Shown: positions 35,897 through 48,547, counted from the stretch's first letter. The stretch: DNA of 64,000 nucleotides from Lepidurus packardi (GCA_023053545.1 JAKZAN010000206.1:1-64000), one strand, 5' to 3'. The notes: generated by a model from the sequence alone, not told the origin. Numbers and translations are program-made.

Positions 35897-36184
35897 CTGA
35901 ACATGGTTGAGAGTACCCTTATTGATGAACAAGCAAACAAACAAACTAGCAATGTAATGTGAATCTATTTTGTCGGATCCAAGATACTAAGCAATGTTTA
36001 ATTTTATGACCAAATCAAAATATGGGGAGGACATCAAATACTTTATTGTTTGCCCAAAGATTGATGCTATATCTGGATCACAGCCCCTAGTATATTTCCT
36101 CATCAAATTAAATAATACCTCTTAGACAAGTTAATCCCAAATCCGTAACACGCCCCATCCCATTTCTGACTTCAACCACAACGC

Positions 36185-38482
36185 ATGTCAATCATCGACG
36201 CGTAACTACCCCTACCCTCACACCCTCCCTCTATACATTTCCCTTCATAATACCTGCAGATTCGAAAAGGACCTCATCAATAAACTAAATTTCAAAGCAT
36301 CCTCCAAGATATCTAACGATGCACTCCTCCTCAAGACATTCAAGTTCTTCGACCTTAACAATCTTGGTTACGTTCGCAGACCTTAGTTCGAACGCGCAAT
36401 CGCCAAGGCCGGAGTCATCATCAGCTACCCTCAGGAAATGGACGAGATATTCACATACTACAATAAGCAAGGGGACGGCAGGATCTACTACCAGGAATTT
36501 ATTGAGCAAGTTCTGTTCAAAGACTACAAGAACGTAGACCAGAGCGCACCACCCAAACAGCAGACCACCAAAGAGATGATCTAGACTAAACTGTCTCAAA
36601 GCCAGTTTTCAAATAATAATAGTAATAACGCCAGCAATCTGCAGAACCCAAGAGAGTCTCGGCAACAGCCACCACAACCACCCATCCTGAACACTGCGTA
36701 GAACATTGTAGAGTACATTAAAAGCAGGATTAGACAGGAAGGCATCCATGGCTTGCTGAGTATTGCCATCAAATTGAAAGTAACATCTGAATTTAATAAT
36801 CCCGCTGCGAAGCTTTATCACTTTCTTAGAGTCTAGACACCACGCGCAGTCACCACCTCAATCAAGCCAAAATCCACTCGGTTCTGGATTATCTCAACAA
36901 AGATCATGTTGCCAAACTGTTCCAGCTATTCACACTCAGTCCCTCAGGAGAGGTTAACTATGCCGAACTCATCTATCATCTCCGTGGGAAGGTTTCGCCG
37001 CTCAAGACAGACCTGATCCAGTTTGCCTTCGAACGACTCGATGCCAAGCAAGAAGGAGAGATCTCCATCGATCTGGTAGTTTCACGCTATGAATTCGAAA
37101 ACAATAAGCAAGACTTCGTGGAGGCCATCAACTTGTACTGTCGGTTCCAGGGTATCGATGATGGAGTCTTTACTGACGAAGACTTCTGCGACTATTTTGG
37201 TTTCATTGCCTTCTCGTATGACGATGAGGAGTTCCGCAACTATATGGCTAATGCCTACCCTGACTAAGACAGAAAGTCGGTGCGTTCAGTAGCCAGATCC
37301 CGCGATTTCCAGCAATCAAGAAGCCAGCAACAGCAACAGAATGACCAGAGAAGCGTGGCAAGTTCAGTGCACAGCCAGAACCAGTTCAATAACTTTATCG
37401 ATGAGCAACCGCCAAAAAGCACTGTGTCTAGTAAAGCCCAAAACAACCCCAGCAATAACTTCGTGAATAATGTCAGCTCTGTGCCTGACAATAACCACGC
37501 ATTCGGTAAGAAATCTGCGACTAACAACCAAGGAGTGTTCTTCCATGATACCAAACTGTCGGAAAAGGCAGAGTCTGTCATCGCTAGGTCTCAGTTCAAG
37601 AAGCCTGAAGAACCTGCATCCCGAAATGGGGGTTCTTCAAGAGTTAGTCATGTGTCTGCTAACCAAATTTAATTAATCCTGCAGCGAGTCTCAAAAAGAC
37701 TTTCTGAAAAAGGTCCTAAAGGTTTCCTCGCCTTCGAGAAAGCTCTTCGCTCAATTGATATCGATCAGGACTCTCTGGTCAATATTCAGGAATTTAAGAA
37801 AGTCATTAAAGACCAAAAGGTGAACATCACTGAGACTGAATGCCACATGATTTTTTAGACCTATGATACTGAGAATACTGGTCTTCTCAGCTATCCTCCT
37901 TTGATCCAATCCCTAAAAGGAAATATCTCACCTAGTCGGCAGAAGCTCATTAGCAGGGTATGGGAAAAGGTCAAAGAGTCCTAAGAGCATACGACTTTTA
38001 CTAGGATCAAGTACAGTTTCAAGCCCGCAAGCCACCCTGACGTACGAAGCTCCAGAAGAGATGAAGAGGAACTTATCCGGGAGCTCCAGGATACTATGCT
38101 TTTAGTACAGGACCTGAACGGGGTAAGAGAAGAGGAGATCGCAAAATAAGACTTCATCTAGTATTTGTAGAACATGAGTTACAGTATCCCTGACGACCAG
38201 TTGTTCGAGACGACGGTGATGGGCGTGTGGAAGCTGGGCAGCGAGAACAGGATCGAAGATCAGTATGCAGGTAACAATATTTCACATAACAAAACTTTCT
38301 TTTTCTTTTGACTTGTGTGTGATATAGGTTCGAGAAAGGTATACCAGCAAGGATCCAATCATTACATGTACGATTTGCACCGAGCAAAGGCTCTAGGAGT
38401 GGGCGTGAGCGATACTGCGCCGTTTGATACGAGCAAAGAACAAACACAGTACCCTGTGAAGTACAAACGCATCGACCTGTGA
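36185..38482 (+). CDS. Large multi-EF-hand protein, calcyphosin-like repeats
   Basis: Four exons (36185-36201, 36260-36779, 36830-38270, 38328-38482; introns of 58, 50 and 57 nt) give 710 residues. The first exon codes only about six residues. EF-hand pairs occur near residues 25-95 (loop NKQGDGRIYYQE), again after residue 200, and near 475-560 (loop DIDQDSLVNIQE). The intervening Gln/Asn/Ser-rich linker is disordered. Repeated RSHHLNQAKI and GPKGFLAFEKALRSID pieces resemble calcyphosin-like units that pair helix-loop-helix domains. Only some loops keep acidic residues at positions 1, 3, 5 and 12. The basic C-terminal tail is unlike known families. A calcium sensor of cilia or cortex is plausible. 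Confidence 0.85.
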
Positions 38483-38794
38483 GGGACCAATTAATGGATG
38501 AGGGATATTTATAGAATTAATATGAGATTGTAATGTGTTTGTTAAGACTAAGGAAGCCAGGTCAGTCCGATATCGTAGTTTGGGGAACATGAACAAAGTA
38601 TGGAGGTCTCCTGAGAGGATCTCCGATAAGAACCCTTGAAGAGAATTAAAGAAAGGCACTCCCTGTATTTAGCGAATACTCTCAAACATATTAGGACTTA
38701 TTTCAGGAGTGTTGGTACAATAGAGAGAGCCCAACATCCCAATATAATAATTATTTTAACATAATAAAACCCAATCCCCACAATAACAACCACG
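38483..38794. other. Intergenic
   Basis: 312 bases, A+T-rich before the microprotein start. Nothing recognised. Confidence 0.4.
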
Positions 38795-38995
38795 ATGCTG
38801 TACCACACCCAGTCCCCCTACTACAGACAGTTCCTCTCCTCCGGAACCAACAAGTAAACACCCCCTCTCTGACCATTGTTCGCATAACCCTTGCGCGAGT
38901 ATAGGAAGTTCCAGAAGAACATGGAGAAGGCCCAGGGCACTGCCGCTTCGTCTGAGAGCAGAGGCGCCCAACACCCCGGCTCCGTCGGAGTATGA
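38795..38995 (+). CDS. 49-residue microprotein with one intron
   Basis: Exons 38795-38853 and 38905-38995, joined by a 51-nt GT..AG intron ending TATAG, give 49 residues. The start is MLYHTQSPYYRQFLSS and the end is Gly/Ser/His-rich before TGA. Codon use is C-rich and even, as in highly expressed neighbours, and the leader is A+T-rich. The intron contains an in-frame TGA, so splicing is required. No family is recognised. The Tyr-rich start resembles small cytoskeletal or mitochondrial accessory proteins only loosely. Confidence 0.6.
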
Positions 38996-39469
38996 TTCTG
39001 ACGGTCTTTGACTTTATAGAGGATATGTGGATGTTTCTTCTATTCTGTTATTTAAAGCTGACTGTTTTAGCCGTGATTGTTGTTCAGTATTTGCAGAGAT
39101 AGGTATGTAGAGCAGAATGGATGAGCTGAAAGAAGGGAGATAGTTGATGGTGGGTTATTAATTAGAAGGAGTTTAAATAAGGCTTCGGACATCCCATTTA
39201 AAGTATAAGGATGTTGAAGATAATACTATAAATCATAGAGGCGACTCCTTTGACATATCTCTCTATTCCAATACTTTTCTCATAAAATGATGGGATCGCG
39301 CAGGAAGAAATGCTGTATTATTAATAAAACATAGTGGTGCTCTAGACATTATACATATCCATGCTTTTTCCTGCCACACACATTTCTTCTATGCATGTGA
39401 CCCAGAAACTATAATGAAAAATAGTCTTCTGACTACGAGAAGGTAGAGGGGAATAAGTTCTTCTCGCAA
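38996..39469. other. Intergenic, convergent
   Basis: 474 A+T-rich bases between two 3' ends. Nothing recognised. Confidence 0.45.
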
Positions 39470-40689
39470 TCAGTATTTCAGGTGCTTGATGGGCTCGTTA
39501 GTGGCCTACACCTTAGCGATTGTGCGCTGGATGAGTTCCCGCATTCCCTGCTTCCTGTCCAGGATGTTCCTGGCCTGTTCGTCTTGGTCGATGTAGATCT
39601 CGATTTCCTCAAGTAGCTATAATGTAGAACAATAAGGTTGAATAATTTGTTTGAGTTTTGGAATGGTACCTCTTTGTTGACTTGTTCGTACTCGGCAATG
39701 ATCGAGAGGAGTCTGTCGATTTCGGAGTTCAGGATTTTGTTCTGGTCCAGTCTTTGGAAGTGGTCTTTTCGGAGTCTATCTTCCTCTCGGTTGATGTGGT
39801 CCAGCTCATCTTCTCTGTTTCTGATAGTCGACTCCACTACACTGAGTTTGCCAAGGAGTTCTTTGCCTTTCGAAACTTCATTCTGCCAGTGAGCGTGGTT
39901 TGTGGAAGCCTCTGCCTTGTTCTTGTTGGCAGCAGTCTCCAGACTTCCGTACGCGATCTTGAGCTCATCAATATTAATTGATAAGTCTTTCAGCCTGATA
40001 TCACTCCTTCTTGACTCTTCCGTCTTGGCCTTAAGCTCAGCGTTGAGTTTGACATTGTCATTCTAGGCCTGAATAAGGGTTTTGTCGAGTCTGGCATTAT
40101 TTGACTCTGCATTCCTAGCAGCACGTTCTAGAGCCTTAAGTCTGTTGATGTTCTGGTCGAGGAGGGAGGACAGAGCATCGCAGTCATCTTCAAGTTTCTT
40201 GCGTTCCTACTTGAGTGCCTTAATGTTAAAGGCGAGATTCCTATTTTCATCGTGGTGGCGCTCATTCTTGCCCTCGAGATCTCTGTTGCTAGAGATGATC
40301 GACTGGATCTCGTTGGCACGGGCATCGCTCATACGCTTCAAAGCGGTGTTTTCACGGAGAGCCTCTTAGATTTAGACAGATACGCGCTGGATATGTGCCC
40401 TGAGGGCATCGATCTCTTCGCGCATCTCGATGATACTGTTCTTGTCGATTTCGGACTTAACGCGCTGCTACTTCTCGCTTCGGTCCTTCTCCTCGAGTAG
40501 GAGGGTGTACTTGTCCTCGAGGGCTGTGATCATGTCGTTGAGGCGAAGGTAGTCTCCCTCGAGCTGGCGGAGCTCGTAGAGATCAGTCTTGAGAGTGGAG
40601 ATGAGTGCGTCCTTCTGCTCGTTCTCGACGACTGCGAGGTTGTGGGCACGGACTGCAGGCTCAGTGTACTCAAGGTATCTGCTGTACAT
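39470..40689 (-). CDS. Coiled-coil filament-like protein, paralogue B
   Basis: Exons 40689-39670 and 39616-39470 (53-nt intron) give 388 residues. It is a clear paralogue of the gene at 15386: start MYSR against MYRS, LKTDLYELRQLEGDYLRLND against LKKELYELRDLENDFIRLNE, and the tail NSEIDRLLSIIAEYEQVN then DQDEQARNILDRKQGMREL. The body is one long coiled coil. The intron sits further downstream than in paralogue A, so introns were gained or lost after duplication. Several TAG codons are read as Gln. Probably a structural cortical or basal-body component; exact family not recognised. Confidence 0.88.
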
Positions 40690-41041
40690 TTGTCGGGGAG
40701 TGTGTGTATTGGTTATAAGAATATTAATGTTGTGATTATGATTGTTAGCTAGTGAGGAGGCTGTGTATTATGGAGGATGCTTAAAATGTACGGATATATA
40801 TATATTTTTTAACGATAGTTTTTATTTTACGATTAAAACTTCTGCCATATCATTATTCCGTACCATGTCATTATGCCCAAAGCATTAGAACTAGTAATTC
40901 ACTCTTAGAACTCATCTCAATTGGCTATGCTAATAGGTGTTAAGTTAAAAGTATCATGCGTCAGGTTAAACCATAATATGTATCGAGCCATGTAGTTTGT
41001 CACAAACGAATGCAGCCCATCAACAAGATATACATGGATTT
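40690..41041. promoter_or_regulatory. Promoter region of paralogue B
   Basis: 352 bases between the Pol alpha 3' end and the start of paralogue B, both minus strand. A TATATATATA-rich run lies about 110 bases upstream of the start at 40689. No gene is seen. Confidence 0.4.
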
Positions 41042-44000
41042 TCACACATCCAGTTTCTTAAAGAAAGATTTGCTCACGATCTCGAAAAGACTCCCGTTTA
41101 GCGTATCATCGATGATGCTCTGGATCTTACCAAAGTCTTTGCCTTTATTGTTTTTCTTGAAACTCTAATCAATCTTCTCAATTGTCAATTTGGTGGTTGC
41201 TAGGGCCTTTTCAAGGCTGTAGGTCACGTTGTGCATCTACGCCGAGTTTATGGTCTTACTGATTTTCTACGCCCCTTTGCAACAGTGCATAGGCTCATAG
41301 CTTGTCTCCTGCCGGCACTTTCGACATTTGTAGCCTTCGCCCTTGTAGTACTCCCATGTTTTTCTGTTCAAGTAGAGCTGGATCTTATTGGCGACCAGCC
41401 CCAGAAAAGGATATTACGGTTACTTGGCTCTTTTGGAACTCTGAGAGCATCCAATATTTTTGCACTTCCATGTGAAAATGCCATCCTGAATGATCGGCAT
41501 TTAGTTCTTGCATTCAGGACACTTTAAAGTTCCGAGTGCATTGTTCACCTGCTGGTCAAGCACTTTCTTGTCTGTGGTGACTTTGTATTCCTCGATGTCG
41601 TCGTTGACTCCTTTATCTTAATCGTCGTTAGTCTTGATGATGCTGGCTCTGTATTTGGGTTTCACGTCGAGCAGGTTGAAACATTGTTCTCGGTCGATTA
41701 TCTGCTGCTGGTTTAGGTAATTGATTAGACGATCCAGAGGGGGCATAATTTCATTAGGCTTGTAATAGTCTTCGATATCCAGTTCCAGCGGCACAAGTTT
41801 GAACCTGGGATTTCGGGAACGCTCGTATTCTGCTAAGCTTACCGCCTTGTTTGCGATAGACTCTTCAGTCTCGCGCTTCACAATCACATAGGTGATTGCG
41901 TGATGAACCAGGGATTCTTCTTTATGCCCCTCTTTGATCAGGTCCTTAGCAACCTTTACATGTGGAGCATCAGCTGCTGAGCCTTTATACTCCTTCACAC
42001 CCTTGTTGAGGAACTTGTTGAGGAGGAACGACACATGGCTTCGCTGGCTTTCTGCTGCAATGGTGTTCTTGAGGTTCGCAAAGAATTAGTAGACATTCTT
42101 CTCAATATCTTCATTTTTAGATTCCAGGAGAATTTTAATAAGCTGTTTGCTTGCCTCTTTGGCAGCGTTACATCCATCGCGCTTAACTGCTTATATACCC
42201 TTAAGCTCGATTTCAAATTTAGGTTCGATGTTCCTCTCTAGCACTTCGTCGAAGTTCTTCAACTTCAAAGCCACATACTTCTTTTTTCTGAGGAGCAACA
42301 GAGGTTTGAAGATACCATCGATGTCAATCTCCAAGGTCTTTCTGCCTTTGTTAATCTTCTCCTTGAGGGTCTTAGCATAACCATTAAGCTATCTGATCTT
42401 CTGGGCTTCTGGCTTGTCTTATCCGACTTCTTCGACCTTTATCATTAAAGAGTCAGTGTCCCCATAAATAACTCTGAAGCCGTTCACCTCGACGATTTGT
42501 TTAGCACGTCCAAGAGCATCTCTACCCATCTCTGTAATCAAGGCTGCGAGGTCTTTGGCGAAGAACCTAGATCTGTCAAAACCAAGGCATCCGTAGATTG
42601 AGTTGGCTACAAGTTTGTAGGCCTTCTGAATAGTGTCATAGATCAAATATTTGTCGGCCGATGCCTTGATCATCTTCTTTTTGTATTCTTTACGCTTGTT
42701 GACGATGTGATCGATTAGACTGGGTAAGAAACCCCATTTATCCCTTCCTTGCATTGCTTCTTCAGGGACGCAGACTTTATAATCAGGATTCTCCGGATCT
42801 TCCTCAATTTATTTGTTGTCTTAAAGTTCCATGTTTGATCTTGTCGAACTGACATTATCAGAGTTGTCGATTTTTGTCTTCTTTTTAGTTTTGAGGAAGT
42901 GTGAGATCGGCAGACTGGGCCTCTTAATGATACTGAAGCAGATGTTATACTATCTGATCAAACTAGGATACAAACTGTTGAAATCCAGAAGCATGACGTA
43001 AGAGCTATGCAGACCAACTTAGGGGTCAAGCACAAAACCTCCCTCATACTTGTTTCTCGCCACCTTAACATCTTCAAGTTCGGCCTCAGCATCGTCGCTT
43101 TTGTAGTTGTTGAAGTTATCGGGTATAATGACACCGACCTCTTTGCACTTATGCATCAGGAGGTACTCATTACGTTCGGCCCTGCTGAGTTGAAGGGTTT
43201 TACGCCATACATACCCACAGATGTTAGTCATCTGAAGGGACATCTGCACGATTTCAATGTGGTTCATTAAGTCGAAGACAAGTTCAGACTAGGACTGAGT
43301 GTGAATAATGAGCTACTTTTCCCTTTGCTTGGTTTCGGCGCGCTCAACTTGAAGAGGATATGGGAGAACCTCTAGCTTTTTCTTGAGGAGTTCCTCAGCC
43401 AGGACTGGGAGAGAGTAATCTACAAGTCTCATCTGGTCCTTTGTATGAAGATAGGTGTCAACAAGGAGCCTTCCTGCAGTCAAGTAGTCATGTTTTTGTT
43501 TCTGGTTCCAGGAATTTACACTCTGATCAGGCAAGCATATCCTACTAAGCCAGTGGAAGTATTTCTTGTATCTTAAAAGTCTGTCAAAAAGAGCTCCGAG
43601 CACAGTAGGGATGTCATGTAGAGCCAGGACGTCAGGATCGAATCGATTCATATCAACAATAAAAGCACTTAGCAGTTGATCTTCACTTTCGAAAATCCTG
43701 AGGTTAACACTTGGTTTCATGGTTCTGCCGAACTATCTTAAGCAATAGGTCATTGTCTCTTTGATTGGGTTGATGGGTTTGGCCTCGATATTATAGCCCT
43801 CACACAAGGTAACAGAGATACAGTATATATACGCTTGCTTGGGATCATTACAGTCAGGAAGAAGCTTCTTGTTCTGCTTGAGGTCTTCAGGCTTTAAATG
43901 CTTAAGAGAAATCGCAGCTATTCGCAGCTCAGGTATCTTGAGAGGTGCCTAGGGTTTCTGTACAGGTGCTGCAATGTTCATAGGTGCCAACATTTCGATT

Positions 44001-45151
44001 CCCATGAGGTTCGACCTTATTTCGAATTTATCTTGTTTCTCAGGAGCACTGATCATAACTGAACCTCCTTGAGCCACTTTCTGTATTGACAACCAGGAAG
44101 GTCCTTTGATCTTATTGCCAATTAGGAACAACTCGAGTGGAGTATAGGTGGTTCCAATCACATATCGGAAGTATTCACCCTCCAAGTCAGGTTTAGGCAG
44201 GTTTTTTTTCTCCCTGAACTCGTAGGTAACCTTGTAGAAATATCGCTCGCCTCGAGGTATTCCCTGGATTTCGAAGACGTACTTAAGCTTCTCCTCATCG
44301 ACTCTGTACTTTTTGATGCCCAATTCAGCTATCTTCATGGTGACCTCGCGTTTCGCAGCTTCACTGAATTTGTTCTATTTGCATATGAAGTATAAACTGC
44401 GGTCCATGCTTCGGATCCTGAAAACCGTTCTCATCCCATTTTCAAGAATGGCGGTCAGGTAGAGGGTTTATGCGCCTAGTCCGTAGACATCCAGCAGGTA
44501 GAAGTTGACCGAATCTCCCTCTAATTGGGAGAAAAGCATATTGGGTCTATTTTTTGCTTCAATCGCATTCTTGGTGATGGGTTTATCTGCCAAAATCTAA
44601 GGCACAAAAGACACATCGAGTCTTTGTGATTCGGACTGCGTATTGAGATTGGGCTTAGCCTCACCTAGTTCTAGCTGTTAGATTTTCTCGGTGTTCTCTT
44701 TGATCAGCCTTTGGACTTATTATTTGGCTTTCAGCTGGGAACTGCTGACAGAATTGTGTTCCTGAGTTTTAGCGGCAGAGCCAGAAGTAAGTTGTTTTTG
44801 TTTGCTCAGAACCTTCTATACGAATCTGCGATCTTGAGATGAATCACTATCCGAATCCGTGTTCGATTTCTGTTGTAGAGCTTGTTGCTTGGGTTCTTCT
44901 TCGAAGGCATCGAAAAGGCCGAGTACTTGTTCTTGATCTTGGATGACGATGTCAGCCTATACAGCAAAATTAAGATATTGAGGGGGCGATGGGTTTTACG
45001 TCAGCAGTGGCTACCACGTTATTGTTGTTTCTGGATTCTTCTGGTTCTTGTGCTTGATCTGGTTTCTAGATAGCAATAGCAATGTTTGAGGATAAATGAC
45101 TAAGGAGAGTATTACCTTTTTGTTCTTCTGGCCTGTATTTTTGTGGTCCAT
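41042..45151 (-). CDS. POLA1: DNA polymerase alpha catalytic subunit
   Basis: Exons 45151-45116, 45065-45000 and 44956-41042 (introns of 50 and 43 nt) give 1338 residues, slightly under the usual 1450-1470. The N-terminal part is polar. A B-family polymerase core follows with motif [11 protein letters not shown] near residue 691, motif [14 protein letters not shown] near 812 and motif C YGDTDS near 864. The exonuclease-like region lacks an obvious catalytic DIE set, as in other Pol alpha. The C-terminal domain has two zinc sites (CPEC with CKNIGC, then CRKC with a distal HCC). Pol alpha with primase starts every Okazaki fragment. Many TAA/TAG codons are used as Gln. Confidence 0.95.
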
Positions 45152-45764
45152 CGCAATATGTGGGGTGTATCTTTAACGTGTGTGTTGGATATGTGGGGCG
45201 TGAGGGTGTGCGTGTGTTTTAATGTTTGTGCGTCCAATGTATTGTTTGGGCTAGGTCGATGTTTGATTAATTGTTTATATTGTTTTACCGCCAAACCATT
45301 CGACGTGATAGAGTTATAAATAGAGAGAGGTGATGGCAATTGCAGTACAATAAGTTAGAGGGACAGACACAAAGGATATTGTTATTGGGATAGAGATAAT
45401 AATAGAGATATTGATATCTCTATATCGGGGATTAGATAAATATCTTTCTTTTATCCCTGGCTATCCTCCTATAACATTATAACACCACACTCTTTTAGGA
45501 AACTGTTTGGACATCCTGGAATATAAGGAGATTCAATTGCTAAACACTATCACTCATTCTTGTTGCTACCGGAATTCCCTCATCCACTCTCACCCTCTGA
45601 TCCCATTATCATGTCCCCCAGCAGACTCCATTCGTCTTTATTTATAAGCCCATCCCCAACATCCCCTTAGAAAAATAGACTCCACCACGAATATTGTCAT
45701 TATTCCCAATAACAATAATAATTATAATATATTTGATATATACACATAATAAGAAGTCATATCA
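45152..45764. promoter_or_regulatory. Divergent promoter region
   Basis: 613 bases between the starts of Pol alpha (minus) and the CX9C-type gene (plus). It is A+T-rich at both sides. No distinct motif was identified. Confidence 0.4.
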
Positions 45765-46650
45765 ATGGCTGAGGAATTCAAAACCATCCAACCCGCTGCC
45801 CCCAAGGTCAGCCCCCAGTTCGAATACTATAACACCCTCTACCCCGTCCTCAACTACAATCCCGGAGGAATCAATCCCTTCCTCACCGCCTTCCGAAGAG
45901 CTATCAGTGGAATCAACCCCTTCGCACACCAACAAGTCGCCTCTTCTGATGGTATCGCCCTCGAACCCCGCTGGGGCAACCAGTGGATGTCTGTCGATGT
46001 AAGCCAACACCCTCTCTTAACCCTGCCCTCAGTTCTATCCCAACAGCATCGTCTTCGAAAGAGGTTATCCCTCTCACTACGACCCCCTCCAGCATCCCAA
46101 GAGGCCCCAGACTTCTTTCCAGAAGCAGAAGTATGCCACCGGCCAGAGCGTGCCCAAGCTTGTTGCTCTTCCCATGCCCCGTGTCTGCAGACGCCAGATC
46201 GACTTCTACAGAAGATGCATGAACGCCAACAGTGATGCACCCTGCAATGAGGAGAAGAACAACATCCTGAACATCTGCCCTAGCTTCGCCTTGGACGGTC
46301 TGCGCGAACTCAACCTCAAAAGAAAGAGAGATCTCGCTCTCGATAATTTATACTATCGCGATGCCATGACTGTCAGCGATTACAACAAGGGCAGAACCAT
46401 CGCCAACGTCTCCAACAAGAGCTACGTCGACGGCAAGCCCGACAAGCTCAGACCCGACACCCTCTGGGCCGACGACAGATACGTCGACATCAGCCAGAAG
46501 GAGATTAACGAGGCCAAGAAGCGCGTGGAGGAGAGACAGGTCAAGAAAGCCGAAGCTGGTTTCGTGGCCCCTAAGGTTCACGCGACCCACCCCGCCCACT
46601 ACGACTGGGAACACGTGCAGTTGCTCACTCCCAAACCTCTGTACCCTTGA
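45765..46650 (+). CDS. CX9C-type protein, probably mitochondrial
   Basis: Exons 45765-45998 and 46033-46650 (34-nt intron) give 283 residues. Near residues 131-160 lie CRRQIDFYRRC (a CX9C pair) and a second Cys pair spaced ten residues apart, the pattern of twin-CX9C proteins oxidised in the intermembrane space by Mia40. The rest is aromatic- and Pro-rich at the start and charged at the end. Codon use is strongly C-ending, like ribosomal and respiratory genes. A ciliate-specific respiratory-complex subunit is my best guess, without a confirmed family. Confidence 0.85.
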
Positions 46651-46937
46651 GCAGATAGATACGATTAAAACAAAAGATCATTACAGATTAATCAAAAACA
46701 ATCCTGTTAAGGTGTAGAAGAGTAAAAGTAGAACAACACAAAGTATGTTGTGGAGGGAGGGATAGGTAGACGGGTAATGAGGGTAGATGTTGTTCAGGGT
46801 TTTGGCGGATTATTGCAAATAGTTGATGAATAATCGAAAAAAAGGGATTTTACCCAGATCTTTATTGTGAGTAGAACGATATGAAATCAGTGGGGTTTCG
46901 AAGCAAGATGATCAGCAGAGAGCAGACATTAAATCTT

Positions 46938-47400
46938 TCAGCCCATAGATGCTTATTCTCCTTCGGAGTCAATGTTGCCATTGATGATCCTCTTGATATC
47001 CTAATCTTTTTCGTCCTGCATGTACTGCATGTTTTGTGAAGCTTTGTTGCTGGTGCTGGCCTCCAGCTGCATCGTAGTCTTGTTCCCAAAGAACATCTCA
47101 GTCACTAGTTTGTTCAATGCTTTCTTTTGGTCTAAGCGAGACAATAAACAGTATTGACAATATTTAGAGGGAGGTGGATTTCGTACCTTTAATTGCAAAC
47201 TTGATGTCGTTCTCATTGAAAGACTCGGACGTGGAGTCTCGGTAAAGGGATTTCTTATAGGCTTCAGCCATAATTTTCTGGATGTACAGGGTGAGGTACT
47301 ACTCGATCTTATCGACGATGCTTTTGTCGACTTCCTCGTTGAGCATAGTCCTGCAGATGGTTCGGATTTCTTATTTGAGAGGGATTCTTTAGGCTTGCAT
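46938..47400 (-). CDS. Small helical protein, possible TAF13-type histone fold
   Basis: Exons 47400-47187 and 47131-46938 (55-nt intron) give 135 residues. The helix-loop-helix order resembles TAF13: a first helix (EIRTICRTMLNEEV), a long second helix (IVDKIEQYLTLYIQKIMAEAY), a short loop and FNENDIKFAIKDQKKALNKL. TAF13 pairs with TAF11 in TFIID. Similarity is in pattern, not in many identical residues, so another histone-fold protein such as SUPT3 is possible. The tail is Gln/Asn/Asp-rich. The gene lies 241 bases upstream of the phosphatase-like gene on the same strand. Confidence 0.6.
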
Positions 47401-47641
47401 TGGCGTGGGGTGAATGGACGAGTTATTAGTCGAAAGTTGCGGAGACGGAGTTCGGAGAAAGCACCTTTTTGGGTTATTGATATCAAAGAAGTGTTTATTT
47501 GAGCAAGGCTCTCTAAAGCTTACTATTACACTCTAAATCCTCAAACCACTTCAATATCATCGCCAAAAAAGAAGAATTAACCAAAGAGTAATACTGAGTC
47601 TGAAATAGTTTGTGGAGGCATGTTATGTATTTTTGGTCGAT

Positions 47642-48434
47642 TCAGTCATCCCGCTTGATTGTTACGAAGGCCAGCTTCTCTAGATCGTAACTCTACAGCT
47701 GTTTGATGAAGTGTGGCTCGATTTCTACTGTCGTTACGTTCTTGCGTACATACTCCAGACTAGCCTTCAGAGGCATTCTCTTCACGCCAATCAGATAGCT
47801 CAGTCCGAAACACACCGCCATAGGCAGGTCTATTGCCTGGATAACTACCTTGCCACCCTCTTAGATGCTGTTTTCCAGGAATCTGTTTGTGATTCTGAAA
47901 AACTTCTTGATGTCTTCTTCGGTGTTGCTATGGACGTCGATGTTCAAGTATTTGAAAAAATTGGTTCTCTTGGTATATTCCCTCGAGGTCGCATTCAGGA
48001 TATGTGTAATTCCATTCTCTATGAGGTTGCGAGTCTTTGTGCCAGAGACAAAAGAACACAGGTGCAGTTATGGTAAGATTGCGAATGTTTCGAATGCTTA
48101 GAACATACAGTTTGTGGTACACCCACAGAACTTCATATGTGGGAACCTACTGCACACGATGTTGTCTTCGCTTCCATCATATTACTTTGAAGGGATATCC
48201 TTAATTTTTGACTCTATTATCGTTATCATGACCGATTGGAGGCAGGGCTTAGGCAGGGCGTTGATTGATGTGGAGTGTGAGGTTACATTTTTTAGGAAGA
48301 GCCTTGAGAGTCTCGTCGGAATCAGCCAGCCTGAGATCTTCAAGGTTGACGACTTCCCTCTGATCCTGGACGTCCTCGCTGGTGACTTGCTTGGCAGGTT
48401 TGCGGATCTTGAACCCCTTCTTGATGGAAGTCAT
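47642..48434 (-). CDS. Dual-specificity phosphatase fold without catalytic motif
   Basis: The start is ATG 48434 and the stop TGA 47642. One intron lies around 48120-48180; the best model is 55 nt (donor GTAATATG, acceptor ATGAAG). The distal part has the DSP fold order: ILPQLHLCSF, then LIENGITHILNAT, then YLNIDVHSNTEEDI, then SLEYVRKNVTTVEIEP and a final helix. At the catalyt loop, where HCxxGxxRS is expected after GGKV, the sequence is VVIQAIDLPMAVCFG. The nucleophile Cys, preceding His and P-loop Arg are all absent. It is therefore a STYX-like pseudophosphatase, probably a binding protein. The charged N-terminal 75 residues are unlike other DSPs. Confidence 0.72.
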
Positions 48435-48547
48435 TATTTATTTTTTCTATTGTTGTCTTTTTCAATATAATGAGATATTCGACTCAGTCGGATAATAATT
48501 TTCTGTATAGGATTTTGAAGCTTTTACTATCATAAGTATTGATTAAT

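Noticed and set aside
47711..48076. Plus-strand frame of 121 codons opposite the phosphatase-like gene
   Set aside because: The minus-strand reading gives a recognisable DSP fold; the plus frame has none.
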